Source: Siminovitchia thermophila
GTDB lineage: Bacteria; Bacillota; Bacilli; Bacillales; Bacillaceae_C
Length of the DNA stretch: 64,000 bases
NCBI RefSeq assembly: GCF_016909185.1
Contig: NZ_JAFBFH010000013.1
Location: forward strand, 1 to 64,000
Reading direction: 5' to 3'
Of this stretch, positions 9,115-18,227 are shown in pieces (the first letter of the stretch is position 1; each line of letters starts with the position of its first letter). A program made the position numbers and the translations under genes. The notes under the pieces were generated by a model. That model had not been told where the DNA came from. It worked only from the letters and a program-made list of their open reading frames with translations, and ran no database searches.

Positions 9115-9972
9115 TCAAACTTTCTCACCTCGCATTAAAAGTAGAGTGATTTCATCTATAGAGAAAGATTCTTTCTTTATTAGATGTCTTACTTTTTCAC
9201 GATCAGAAACCAGAACATCTGTATCATCTCCGTTTTGTTTATAAGCTACTACCAAGTCCTGATTAATTTCTTTAAATTCATGCTCGTTGCACGTAAGAAT
9301 TGCATAGTTTTTTAAAAGTTCATCTTTTTGAATCTTTAATAGTATTTTTCCGCCCTTTATAAAAATGAGATTATTTGCGATTTTTTCGATATCACTTGTT
9401 ATGTGAGAGGAAAGGAGAATCCCTCGATCTTGATCTTGAACAAAATCCTGTAATACATCTAGCAATTCATCTCTTCCCGTTGGATCTAGTCCTGCCGTAG
9501 CCTCATCCAAGATTAATAACTTTGCGTTGTGAGACAAAGCAATCGCAACTGATAGCTTCATTGACATCCCTCTTGAAAAGTCCTTAACCTTCTTTTTTAG
9601 AGGTAAAGAGAACATTTTTACGTAATAATCAAATTGATCATCATTCCAGTTTTTATAAATACCTCTAAAAACTTTTTTTAAGTTTAGGATGGTTAAGTCT
9701 CCAGGTAACTTCATGTCATCAAATACAACACCGATATCATTCTTTAGGTCTGGATCTTTTGGGTCTATTTCTTCACCGAAAATATGAATAGTCCCACTGT
9801 CTTTATATAAAGTTCCTAGTATTGAACTCATTGTTGTTGATTTACCAGCTCCGTTTTCTCCAATAAATCCGACGATATCACCATAATTAATTGAAAAAGA
9901 AACATCATCTAAAGCAAAATCAGAATCGGCATAGCTTTTCCTTAAATTACTTACTTCTAAGATAACGGCCAA
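9115..9972 (-). CDS. ABC transporter ATP-binding protein (BcrA/YtrB type)
   Basis: Cytoplasmic ATPase of 285 residues. Walker A GENGAGKSTT at about residue 38, signature SRGMSMKLSVAIAL, Walker B LLILDEATAGLDP and the switch His in LLSSHITSDIEK are all intact. It starts at TTG 9972, with AGGAGG eight nt before. It pairs with the ABC-2 permease at 7799-8458 for export of an unknown compound, possibly a peptide antibiotic. A second, broken ATPase of the same kind lies just upstream, so the locus once held two exporters or a duplicated ATPase. Confidence 0.88.
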   Translation of the reverse strand: MAVILEVSNLRKSYADSDFALDDVSFSINYGDIVGFIGENGAGKSTTMSSILGTLYKDSGTIHIFGEEIDPKDPDLKNDIGVVFDDMKLPGDLTILNLKKVFRGIYKNWNDDQFDYYVKMFSLPLKKKVKDFSRGMSMKLSVAIALSHNAKLLILDEATAGLDPTGRDELLDVLQDFVQDQDRGILLSSHITSDIEKIANNLIFIKGGKILLKIQKDELLKNYAILTCNEHEFKEINQDLVVAYKQNGDDTDVLVSDREKVRHLIKKESFSIDEITLLLMRGEKV

Positions 9973-10040
9973 TATAAATCCTCCTCATGATTACTTGATT
10001 TAAGAGATAACGTCTATTTAGCTTCTCGCTGTATAAAACA

Positions 10041-10300
10041 TTATATCTTCCAATGATGCTGGCTGCCCATTAACTTTCTTACCATCCCTGGTTGATCAAC
10101 AAGACCTTCAAAACCCGTTAATGTTTCTCGAGTTTGGATAAAGTATTTACGCAGGTCTTTATTTAATAAATCTGTGGCACCTTTAACAATAGTAACGCTC
10201 TTTAAGCACCTCCTTACTATCATCAAAGATAATTTTGCCGTTTTGAATATACACGAGATAATCAGCAATTTGTTCTAAATTGATCCAGAATCCTGATATA
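10041..10300 (-). pseudogene. C-terminal remnant of a second ABC transporter ATPase
   Basis: Read on the minus strand, 10300-10205 encodes EQIADYLVYIQNGKIIFDD and SKEVLKERYYC, the usual end of an ABC ATPase domain. The frame then shifts to KGATDLLNKDLRKYFIQTRE, continuing to a stop at 10041. Walker motifs are absent. Its 5' side abuts the IS1182 fragment within about 15 bp, which suggests the element or a later deletion removed the rest. Confidence 0.75.
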
Positions 10301-10312
10301 TTATATTCATAC

Positions 10313-10555
10313 TCAACGAGAAGATCTGATCTTGTTAAAGTATCCATAGATGAACAACTTTAATAAATCTTTTCTCTCATAAGGTTGTTGTCCAGGATTA
10401 TGTTTTTTATATTCTTTAATTCCCATATCGACCAAGCAGAGTGATTCTACGAAAGCATCAATTGCTCGAACAGGGTTTTCCTTATCAATCATTTCATCTA
10501 AACACAGTAATTGAAAACTTATTTGATTTCCTGAAAAACCGTGAACATTGCCCAT
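10313..10555 (-). pseudogene. IS1182-type transposase N-terminal fragment
   Basis: Eighty codons with the DUF772 start of IS1182-like transposases: FQLLCLDEMIDKENPVRAID followed by the YERKDLLKLFIYGYFNKIRSS segment that precedes the catalytic domain. The reading frame ends abruptly next to the ABC ATPase remnant, so no catalytic residues remain. Confidence 0.8.
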
Positions 10556-10851
10556 TCTAAAGAATCTCCTCTGCTTATAAGTTACCTATATTATACCTTT
10601 TTTTGGTTTTATTTGTTAGACAGTCTGATGTAAGGTGCCGTAAGACGCTCCTACTTCAAAACATGAGTGAATACAAAAGGGCTAAGTGGAAGATAACGGC
10701 ACCTAAATGCCCGATTGGTTCAACTAACATTCAGTAGGAGATGCAAGAAAACGGCTACTGAATGAAGTTTCACTTTATTGTTCGTTTTTTCATCAGCTGA
10801 TTTAGTTGTGTGCCAGCCCCTAAAACATGATCTTGGTCTGTGCTGCCAATG

Positions 10852-12480
10852 TTAGTATATTGCATTCTTTTGATACAAAATTTCACCGTCAAGCATCGTC
10901 ATTTCCACGGAAATGTGTTTCATGTCTTCCTTATTTGTTTGCAGAAGGCTGCGATCCAATACAACAAGATCAGCCAGTTTTCCCTCTTCAATACTACCTT
11001 TGAGATGTTCCTCAAAGCTTGCATATGCTCCATTATACGTATATGCCCTGACAGCTTCCATCACATCGACAGCCTGGCCCGGACCAGCCGCCTGTCCTGA
11101 TTGGGTCATCCGATTTACCGCAGCATGTATTCCAAGGAACGGATTACAATCGGCGACCGGCGCATCAGACGCAAAGGCTGCCGGAATAGATTTATCCACA
11201 TAATCTTTTGCCGGATACATGACATGTACTCGCTCTCCATAATGATGCATATACGATTCTCCATTCATATATATAAAAACGGGGTTGGGGATCGGAATAA
11301 TGTTCAGCTGTTTCATCCGTTCTTGCAGGTTTGGTGCAGCAATCCCCGCATGCTCAATCCGATGGCGGTGGTCAGCGCGCGGGCACCGCTCAAGGGCCTG
11401 CTCAATACAATCAATCACCATTTCAATCGCCTTGTCTCCTTGGGCGTGGGCCGTAATTTGAAACCCTTTTTCATGGGCTTCCCCCAATATCCGGTTCAGT
11501 TTCTCCTGTTCAATATATTGAATCCCGTAATCATTTGGATCACTCGTGTAAGGTTTGCGGGTAGCAATGGTCGGACCGGTGCTGCTTCCATCAGTAAACA
11601 ATTTAGCAGGACCGATTTTAAATTTCTCATCCCCGAGTCCCGTCACAACCCCTGCGCGGAGCATCGTTTGAATAAATTCTTCAGAATTGGTCAAGGAACC
11701 GATCATGGCATACACTCTTACTTTAATATCGCCGGATCTGACTCCTTTTTGCATCATCCTTATAATGTCCGGGCTACATCCATATCCTCCGGCATCATGT
11801 ACACTTGTGATTCCGGCTTTGACGAACGTATCCGAAGCCAGCTTATGTGCGCTTTCCAACTCGTGATCGGTAAAAGATGCTGTATGGAAAAGTTCCATAT
11901 GAGCATTTTCAATCAATTTTCCGGTCAATCGTCCATCTGAATCCCGTTCCCTCATCCCGCCTTCGGGATCGGGCGTTGCTTCATTGATTCCGGCCAACTC
12001 CAACGCTTTGCTATTGACGATGGAGAAATGATTACAAAATCGGGTAATCACGATGGGATGATCAAGCGAAATGGCATCCAACTCTCCCCTTGTCGGAAAT
12101 CGTTTCTCGGTGATGTTCTGTTCATTAAATCCCCAAACTCTCACCCATTCCCCTCTTGTTGTTTCGTTCGCCTTTTTCTTTATATCTGTAAAAATATCTT
12201 GCAAAGATTGAACATGGGGAGCCGTACAATTTACCCCCAATAAGTTTAAACCGTAAACCGTTAAATGCAGATGAGCGTCTATGAATCCGGGCAGAAGCGA
12301 TTTTCCTTCCAAATCAATGACAGTTGTATGATGGCCTATAAAAGACGTTATCTCGTCGTTCGTACCAACGGCCACAATTTTGTTTCCTTTTACAGCAACT
12401 GCCTCACTTACATCATTGTCGGCATTGACAGTCACCACCTCGCCATTCTTAAAAACGATATCCGCCTTCATTTCATCCAT
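10852..12480 (-). CDS. Amidohydrolase of the YtcJ-like (amidohydrolase 3) family
   Basis: Metal-dependent hydrolase of roughly 540 residues. The HxH metal motif is in FIDAHLHLTVYG, a further His in QITAHAQGDKAIE and RIEHAG, and the late Asp in AFASDAPVADCNP. Members hydrolyse amides or cyclic compounds; the true substrate is unknown. The open frame runs back to 12519 and overlaps the symporter stop. None of the candidate ATGs has a strong ribosome site, so the start at 12480 (MDEMKADIVF) is a choice by alignment with the family start. It is the last gene of the group M20 hydrolase, DUF3311, symporter, amidohydrolase, suggesting uptake and hydrolysis of one compound class. Confidence 0.85.
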   Translation of the reverse strand: MDEMKADIVFKNGEVVTVNADNDVSEAVAVKGNKIVAVGTNDEITSFIGHHTTVIDLEGKSLLPGFIDAHLHLTVYGLNLLGVNCTAPHVQSLQDIFTDIKKKANETTRGEWVRVWGFNEQNITEKRFPTRGELDAISLDHPIVITRFCNHFSIVNSKALELAGINEATPDPEGGMRERDSDGRLTGKLIENAHMELFHTASFTDHELESAHKLASDTFVKAGITSVHDAGGYGCSPDIIRMMQKGVRSGDIKVRVYAMIGSLTNSEEFIQTMLRAGVVTGLGDEKFKIGPAKLFTDGSSTGPTIATRKPYTSDPNDYGIQYIEQEKLNRILGEAHEKGFQITAHAQGDKAIEMVIDCIEQALERCPRADHRHRIEHAGIAAPNLQERMKQLNIIPIPNPVFIYMNGESYMHHYGERVHVMYPAKDYVDKSIPAAFASDAPVADCNPFLGIHAAVNRMTQSGQAAGPGQAVDVMEAVRAYTYNGAYASFEEHLKGSIEEGKLADLVVLDRSLLQTNKEDMKHISVEMTMLDGEILYQKNAIY

Positions 12481-12496
12481 TCTTTGTAACATCTTT

Positions 12497-13963
12497 TTAA
12501 GCAGCATTGATATAATCATCCACTTCCTTATGATTTTGAGGCTTTGTCATATAGCTGATAACGATTGTGATCACAATATTCGCCATTAGTCCCAATATAC
12601 CTGCATGAATCTCAAAAGGCGTTGAAGTTGCCACAAGCTGGAAGTAAAAATTGAAGACCGTCCCCACTATTAACCCGGCGATTACCCCGGATACAGTAGC
12701 CCTTTTCCAATAAAGCGCGCTATATATCGCGGGAGCAAACTGGACAATCGCCCCATAGGCGCCAATCAGAAGGGCGACTAACCCCTGTCCGCCAAAAATG
12801 GTAATGAGATAAGCAAGAGCACCAATTACAAATACGCCAATCCGCATGATCAGTAAAACGGTTCTATCGGATAGATTGGTCCATATGTTGCGAACAATGC
12901 CATCCGTTGTTTCCAGTGACGCACTATGGGTAATGGCATCAGCCGAAGACATCGCTGCCGCAAGCGCTCCCGCTCCAACGAGGCCATATATCCACCCAGG
13001 AAGATTCATAACAGTCGTAATCAAAAACGGAAATATTTGATCGGCACTTTCAAGATTCTGCTGATCCACGACCCCTTTTGCCGCAAAGCCGACGAGTATA
13101 AGTGGCACCAAAAATAATGCAAATAGTGGATAAACCAACACAGTCTTTTTAATCGTGTTCGGGGTGGAAGCATAAGATTTCGAAAATAAATGCGGCCACA
13201 TCAGAAACCCGATCACTGATACGAGAATGGTCGTTGTGAAGGGAATGGCCCCCATATGGGATCCTTCTTTTCCAATCTGCAAAAAGGCTGGTTGCTCCTG
13301 AATAATGCCGTTAAACATTTCGCCTACGCTTCCATGAAGTTGAAAGACGATTGCCAAGCCAACAACCCAGGAAATGACAATCATGAGAAAGCCTTGAAAG
13401 ACGTCCGACCATGCCGCCGCCCGCAATCCACCTGTTGCTACATAAATAACCACGATGCCATATGATACAAGAGCCCCCAGCCAAAAAGGCATCCTTCCTT
13501 CTGTCATCATGTTGAAAATATGGGCCATTCCCGTTAACTGTGTCGCCAAATATTGAATGCAGGCCAGAAATGTAATCAGTCCGACAATCACCGCCAGCGC
13601 CTTGCTTTGAAATCGTATTTTTAAAAATTCCGAAACGGTATAAATTGTATATTTCTGGCCGATTTTTCGAACCTTTGGACCGACAATATACCACGGTAAA
13701 ATGGCAAAGGCTGAATAAATAACGATATAATATGCTGGTGCTCCCCTCTCATATGCCCACCCGGGCAAACCTAAAAAAGCAAATGCGCTAAAAATGGCCC
13801 CACCCATCAAAAACCACATGACAATCAGGCCAAGTTTGCCGCCAGCGACCGCAAACTCATCCAAAGATCCATGATCTCTTCCCTTCCCCGCAAGAATCCC
13901 GATAATAAGAGCTGTCACAAGATAGCCGGTCATAATAAATAACGCAATTTGCCAATGGGGCAT
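12497..13963 (-). CDS. Sodium:solute symporter (SSS family)
   Basis: Polytopic membrane transporter of 488 residues with about 13 transmembrane segments and the SSS signature region (DEFAVAGGKLG; YVATGGLRAAAWSDVFQG; AAAMSSADAITHSAS). It should couple sodium entry to uptake of a small organic solute. Its ATG overlaps the DUF3311 stop, as in many SSS loci, and it runs directly into the amidohydrolase. The substrate may be an amide or carbamoylated compound, judging from its neighbours only. Confidence 0.92.
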   Translation of the reverse strand: MPHWQIALFIMTGYLVTALIIGILAGKGRDHGSLDEFAVAGGKLGLIVMWFLMGGAIFSAFAFLGLPGWAYERGAPAYYIVIYSAFAILPWYIVGPKVRKIGQKYTIYTVSEFLKIRFQSKALAVIVGLITFLACIQYLATQLTGMAHIFNMMTEGRMPFWLGALVSYGIVVIYVATGGLRAAAWSDVFQGFLMIVISWVVGLAIVFQLHGSVGEMFNGIIQEQPAFLQIGKEGSHMGAIPFTTTILVSVIGFLMWPHLFSKSYASTPNTIKKTVLVYPLFALFLVPLILVGFAAKGVVDQQNLESADQIFPFLITTVMNLPGWIYGLVGAGALAAAMSSADAITHSASLETTDGIVRNIWTNLSDRTVLLIMRIGVFVIGALAYLITIFGGQGLVALLIGAYGAIVQFAPAIYSALYWKRATVSGVIAGLIVGTVFNFYFQLVATSTPFEIHAGILGLMANIVITIVISYMTKPQNHKEVDDYINAA

Positions 13964-14184
13964 TACATTTCCTCCTCTTCGTCTTTATTTGGATCGACAT
14001 CATATAAAAAAGCAACCGCGATAAAAGTGACGGCAACCCATAACAAAACCCAAAAGAAGGAAAATGGCATTCCTAAAATGATTGGTGTTGCCTTGTTCCC
14101 GATTTCATACAATGGAAAGATCAAAAATAGGAACGGGATAACGCAAGCAATGGAAAAAATGAGGTTGAACTTTTTTGTACTCAT
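13963..14184 (-). CDS. DUF3311 small membrane protein
   Basis: Protein of 73 residues with two hydrophobic helices and an acidic tail (DPNKDEEEEM), matching the DUF3311 proteins commonly encoded before SSS transporters. Its ATG overlaps the original stop of the upstream M20 hydrolase (ATGA at 14181-14184) and its stop overlaps the symporter start, so the three are translationally coupled. A helper role for the transporter is inferred from this pairing. Confidence 0.85.
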   Translation of the reverse strand: MSTKKFNLIFSIACVIPFLFLIFPLYEIGNKATPIILGMPFSFFWVLLWVAVTFIAVAFLYDVDPNKDEEEEM

Positions 14185-14226
14185 GTATTTTCGCCTGCCT
14201 TTTTTTCCGCTATTTGCAGCATTGTC

Positions 14227-15444
14227 TTAAACAATAACTCGGCCCCAAGGGAAATATCTTCGGGGAAAAGAGTATTCTTTCGGATTGTGACTGACCTCGT
14301 CTTTGGAACGGACAAAGATCATTCCATAGTCACACACTGTAGACATGGCAAGGGCATCGTGGAACGCCCCGCTCATGAGCTCTGGTGGGTTTAACCCCAT
14401 GTCCTCGCTTTCTTCCCGCATGATCTGTTTGATCCAATCAACACAATACCGCGGCTCACTTCGGATATCTTCGCTAATGTCATATGTTAACTGATGTTTT
14501 TTCACCGATTCCTTGATGACTTCTACTAATCTTGTTTCTATGGCATTTCTCCGCTCTTCATCAATGTCCCGCAAGTCGATCGTAAAGGACACTTTTTCAG
14601 GAATAATATTTCGAGAATTCGGAAAAAAACGTAAGCTGCCAACTGTACCGACCGTCGAAGTCTCAGGATCTTCACTTGCCAAATCGTTCAAAGCTGTAAT
14701 AATTTTGGCAGCCCCGGCAAGAGCATCCTGGCGTATTCCCATCGAGACGGAGCCGGAATCGCCTGCAAATCCGTTCAATTCCACCGTCAACCAAAGCGGA
14801 CCGGAAATGCCCGATACGATTCCGATCGGCTCTCCTTTCGATTCAAGCACGGGCCCCTGTTCAATGTGAAGTTCAAGGAAAGCATGGATTTGATCATGCC
14901 GATATTCACATTCAGGAAATTTTCCAGGATCGCATCCGAATTCGATTAGCGCATCTCTTCTCGTCATTCCTTCCTTATCCTGCCTGTCAAGCTCTCCATC
15001 TTCCAAAAGGCCAAGAATACCACTCGACCCAAACAATCCTTTATGAAAACGGTTTCCCTCTTCATCGGAAAAAGCGCCCACTTCCATTGACATGACCGGA
15101 ACAACATTATTTTCGATCATGGTTTGAAGCGCTTCAAGGGCGCCTAAAACACCCACAGTCCCATCAAACCTGCCGGCATATGGTTGTGTATCGATATGGG
15201 AACCGACCATCAAAACGGGCAAATCAGAATGTGCGCCACCAAGACGTCCAATCAGATTTCCAAAATGGTCGATTCTCGTTTTGAGTCCGATTTCTTCCAT
15301 CCACCTCTTCACAAGTAGCACTGCTTCCTTATCTTCCGGAGAATGTGCCAGCCTTCGTACTCCCGTTTTCCCTATTTGTCCGATTTTTGCAAGTTCCATT
15401 ATACGACTGTATAATCGTTCGCCATTAATGGTAAAAAACCACAT
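14227..15444 (-). CDS. M20 hydantoinase/carbamoylase family amidase, C-terminus frameshifted
   Basis: Zinc amidase of the N-carbamoyl-L-amino acid hydrolase, allantoate amidohydrolase and beta-ureidopropionase group. Metal and active-site motifs are present: GSHIDTQPYAGRFDG, the double Glu in GAFSDEEGNRF, and the late His in VSHNPKEYSF. Start at 15444 follows AAGGAGGGG. In the current frame it ends RRYFPWGRVIV, unlike the family. With one base removed from the run at 14262-14269 it continues PEDISLGAELLFKTMLQIAE and stops at 14181, overlapping the next ATG. A homopolymer indel, real or artefactual, has therefore replaced the last helix. With the mmsA unit nearby, a beta-ureidopropionase role is possible but unproven. 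Confidence 0.85.
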   Translation of the reverse strand: MWFFTINGERLYSRIMELAKIGQIGKTGVRRLAHSPEDKEAVLLVKRWMEEIGLKTRIDHFGNLIGRLGGAHSDLPVLMVGSHIDTQPYAGRFDGTVGVLGALEALQTMIENNVVPVMSMEVGAFSDEEGNRFHKGLFGSSGILGLLEDGELDRQDKEGMTRRDALIEFGCDPGKFPECEYRHDQIHAFLELHIEQGPVLESKGEPIGIVSGISGPLWLTVELNGFAGDSGSVSMGIRQDALAGAAKIITALNDLASEDPETSTVGTVGSLRFFPNSRNIIPEKVSFTIDLRDIDEERRNAIETRLVEVIKESVKKHQLTYDISEDIRSEPRYCVDWIKQIMREESEDMGLNPPELMSGAFHDALAMSTVCDYGMIFVRSKDEVSHNPKEYSFPRRYFPWGRVIV

Positions 15445-15642
15445 CCCGTCCCCTCCTTAAAGCTATTTTTGATATGTTATAAACAATTCACTATACTTTC
15501 AAATTATCTCAATTTATAAAATATTATGTGATGTTTTTACTTCCGATCGTTTGAAATTTTGAATGATCAGTAATCATCATCCGTATACATGTATAAAACC
15601 AAAATGAAATCGCTCGCAAAATTCACCCAAGGAGGAGAATGG

Positions 15643-15768
15643 ATGTTTCATTTACCGCCTGAAACTTTTTGGTTGCTGCTGCCATGGCCGCTTATTTGGT
15701 TGAGCTTGGCTTTCTTTATGTATAACAAATTAAAAAAAGAAGATGAAGCAGAAGACAAGAGTGAATAA
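15643..15768 (+). CDS. Small membrane peptide preceding a sodium symporter
   Basis: Forty-one codons starting at ATG 15643 behind GGAGGAG with good spacing. One hydrophobic helix (FWLLLPWPLIWLSLAFFMY) is followed by a charged tail KKEDEAEDKSE. It ends 21 nt before the symporter ATG, so the two are surely co-transcribed. Short proteins of this layout accompany many SSS transporters; I infer an accessory role and do not recognise a named family. Confidence 0.7.
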   Translation: MFHLPPETFWLLLPWPLIWLSLAFFMYNKLKKEDEAEDKSE

Positions 15769-15789
15769 TGATGAGTCGGGGGCGAAAAA

Positions 15790-17352
15790 ATGAAACCGGA
15801 TTTGATCGTTTTTATGATCTATTTGTTAGGATTACTGGGAGTTGGTTTGTATTTTTCCCGTAGAGCCGCGCAATCAGTGGATGAATATCTTTTGGGCGGT
15901 AGAAAATTGGGACCTGCTGTAACAGCTTTAACAATGCAAAGCACTGCTATGAGCGGATATATGTTTATGGGCGGCCCCGCGCTGGCTTTTCAACAAGGCT
16001 GGTACGCCTTATGGTATGCGATAGGGGATGCCGGCGGTTCGATTATTAATCTCTCTGTTTTGGGAAAGCGCATGAGACGCATGTCCGAAATACTCGGTGC
16101 CCTTTCACCTGTAGAATATTTGGAGAAAAGGTACGAAAGCCCGGCGGTAAGAATAGTGGCTTCCATTATTTCCATCGTTTTTTTATTCGCATACGTATTT
16201 GCCCAATTTATCGCCTCAGGAAAGGCGTTGTCAACTTTAACGGGACTTTCCTATGAAATTGCTCTTATTCTTGGGGTAAGTGTTATTATTATTTATACTG
16301 TGACCGGCGGATATCTCGCTGTTGTCTGGACTGATTTTATCCAAGGAATTATTATGGTGCTTGGCGTTGTAGCGATATTTGTTGTGGCTCTCGCGCATAT
16401 TGGAGGGTTATCGGCATTAAACGAAAAGTTGGCTGCCATAGATCCCACTTATCTCAGCATATGGGGGAAAGACTTGGCGTATTATGGACAATGGGGAGTT
16501 GTCTTGGGAGCCATACTCATCTATTCGATCGGATATATGGGATTGCCTCATGTCGTTGTGCGCCATATGTCGATGGAAAGTACAAAGACGGTGAAAGGCG
16601 CGATCATGTGGTCGGCTCTATGGAATCAAATGTTTATTTTTACCCCTTATATACTTGGGTTAATTGGAATCGTCATGCTGCCAAACCTTTCAGACCCTGA
16701 AATGGTGATCCCCACACTTGCGTATACGTACTTCCCAGGGATCTTTGCCGCTATTTTGCTTTCAGCTGTAATGGCTGCCATTATGTCCACTTCCGACTCT
16801 ATCTTAATGCAAGCCGGGACGATCCTTTCCCGGGATATATATCAACGGTTTATTCATCGGGAGGCAAGCCAGCCGAGAATGATCCTTGTTTCGAGAATAT
16901 GTATTTTATTAGCCGGAATAATCGGGGTGGTTGTTGCTATATATGAACCTCCCTCCGTCTTTACACTCGTTATATTTGCCTTTGGTGCTCTTGGAAACAG
17001 CTTCCTTGTTCCATACGTAGCTTCCGTATATTCTAAAAAAGCAAACCATATAGGTGCTTTATGTGCCATGATCGGCGGGGGAACAACTAACATCATTTGG
17101 ACTTCCATGGGGTTAGAAGGAGCAACGGCTATTCACCCGTTTTTGGCTGGATTGGTCATCTCTATTTTAGGCATGGTGATCGGCAGTCAGTTTGGGAGAA
17201 AACCTTCGCAGCCCATGCAAGATGCTTTTGAAAAAGCGAAAGGAAATAGACAAATACCGCTTAATATTGAGAAAAACATTGCCCGTGATCTAAGCCCGGA
17301 AACAAAAAATGTTTCCGATTTTCTCGCAGAAAGAAATCTGATGAAGGAATAA
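15790..17352 (+). CDS. Sodium:solute symporter (SSS family)
   Basis: Transporter of 520 residues with about 13 membrane segments. Family landmarks include VDEYLLGGRKLGP, YTVTGGYLAVVWTDFIQG and AAIMSTSDSILMQAGT. It differs clearly from the other two symporters in the window. It is preceded by the 41-residue membrane peptide and followed by a frameshifted gene of unknown function, YhdT, PanF and an M20 deacylase, all on the plus strand. Substrate not deducible; a proline-, pantothenate- or peptide-derived acid would fit the surroundings. Confidence 0.92.
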   Translation: MKPDLIVFMIYLLGLLGVGLYFSRRAAQSVDEYLLGGRKLGPAVTALTMQSTAMSGYMFMGGPALAFQQGWYALWYAIGDAGGSIINLSVLGKRMRRMSEILGALSPVEYLEKRYESPAVRIVASIISIVFLFAYVFAQFIASGKALSTLTGLSYEIALILGVSVIIIYTVTGGYLAVVWTDFIQGIIMVLGVVAIFVVALAHIGGLSALNEKLAAIDPTYLSIWGKDLAYYGQWGVVLGAILIYSIGYMGLPHVVVRHMSMESTKTVKGAIMWSALWNQMFIFTPYILGLIGIVMLPNLSDPEMVIPTLAYTYFPGIFAAILLSAVMAAIMSTSDSILMQAGTILSRDIYQRFIHREASQPRMILVSRICILLAGIIGVVVAIYEPPSVFTLVIFAFGALGNSFLVPYVASVYSKKANHIGALCAMIGGGTTNIIWTSMGLEGATAIHPFLAGLVISILGMVIGSQFGRKPSQPMQDAFEKAKGNRQIPLNIEKNIARDLSPETKNVSDFLAERNLMKE

Positions 17353-17356
17353 GACG

Positions 17357-17831
17357 ATGGAAAAAGAAATATACACACAAGAGATAGAGATTTCGAAAGA
17401 AGATACAATCCGGTCTTTTAAGAACTTGCAGCCTTGATGAGTTATTATATTACCCATACTTATTTTTTGAACACTCATTTGCCAGAAAAAATCCATTATC
17501 ACCTTTGAAAGGAATAATCGGCAGTACAGTTGATGGCATATCAGGCGTTGCCGCACTGGCTGATAAAGCCCCAACATTTCAGATCAAGACCGTTTCTGCT
17601 GAACGCCTTCTTCCCAGCACCATTCAGAAACATCGAGCGGTCCAAATCGCCGAAGACTATATATTTCGTACCCTGTCCACTAAAATAAAGGTGCTGCTAA
17701 CTCCAAAAGTCACATTGCAAAAGCAATTATTATTTTACCGCCCCTATTGGATTGTGGATGCGAAACAGATCGGAAAAGACGATTTTAGATTAATGGTTGA
17801 CGGGGTTAGCGGAAAGTATCATCCTTTATAA
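17357..17831 (+). pseudogene. Frameshifted gene of unknown function
   Basis: An ORF starts at ATG 17357 (MEKEIYTQEIEISKED...) five nt after the symporter stop and is cut by TGA after 26 codons (LQP). One base away, the frame continues LDELLYYPYLFFEHSFARKN into the longer ORF that reads KGIIGSTVDGISGVAALADK and ends at 17831. Together they would give about 157 residues, soluble, with a predicted mixed fold. The product is not recognised. Operon position suggests it once served the neighbouring transporters. Confidence 0.6.
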
Positions 17832-17939
17832 AGTGACTCTCTCATCCTAAATGCTTTTGTTTTTTTAATTTAAAAAGAATAAATGATCTTGCAGGCTTAT
17901 AAAGCCGTTCCATGATCAAAAAAGAAGGAGGAGTGATGA

Positions 17940-18227
17940 ATGGGGACAGATTCTCCAAACAAGCCCGATCCCCGCTTCAAAATTGCCCACCGTGAAGCGC
18001 TAATCGGAGTTGCGCTAGCCATTTTTAATTTTATTTGGTGGTACGGTTTTGCATATGGATTGGGCAGTAAGCCATTAAAAGAATACAAGTATGTTTTCGG
18101 CCTGCCTGCATGGTTTTTTTACAGTTGTGTACTGGGCTTTATTGTCATGGCCGTATTGGTGACCCTTGTAGTGAAATTTTGGTTTGTTGATGTGAGCCTG
18201 GATGTCGAGGAGGATGATCAAAAGTGA
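17940..18227 (+). CDS. YhdT family (DUF997) membrane protein
   Basis: Protein of 95 residues with two transmembrane helices, the first containing FNFIWWYGFAYGLG, the second ending FWFVDVSLD. This is the YhdT/DUF997 pattern, whose members are typically encoded directly before the pantothenate symporter PanF. Here the stop codon overlaps the GTG start of the PanF-like gene. The ATG at 17940 follows AAGGAGGAG. Probably a small partner subunit. Confidence 0.88.
   Translation: MGTDSPNKPDPRFKIAHREALIGVALAIFNFIWWYGFAYGLGSKPLKEYKYVFGLPAWFFYSCVLGFIVMAVLVTLVVKFWFVDVSLDVEEDDQK

Noticed and set aside
11101-11940. 279-codon plus-strand ORF
   Set aside because: It is fully antisense to the amidohydrolase, whose motifs and codon pattern are clearly real; no ribosome site or family match on the plus strand.
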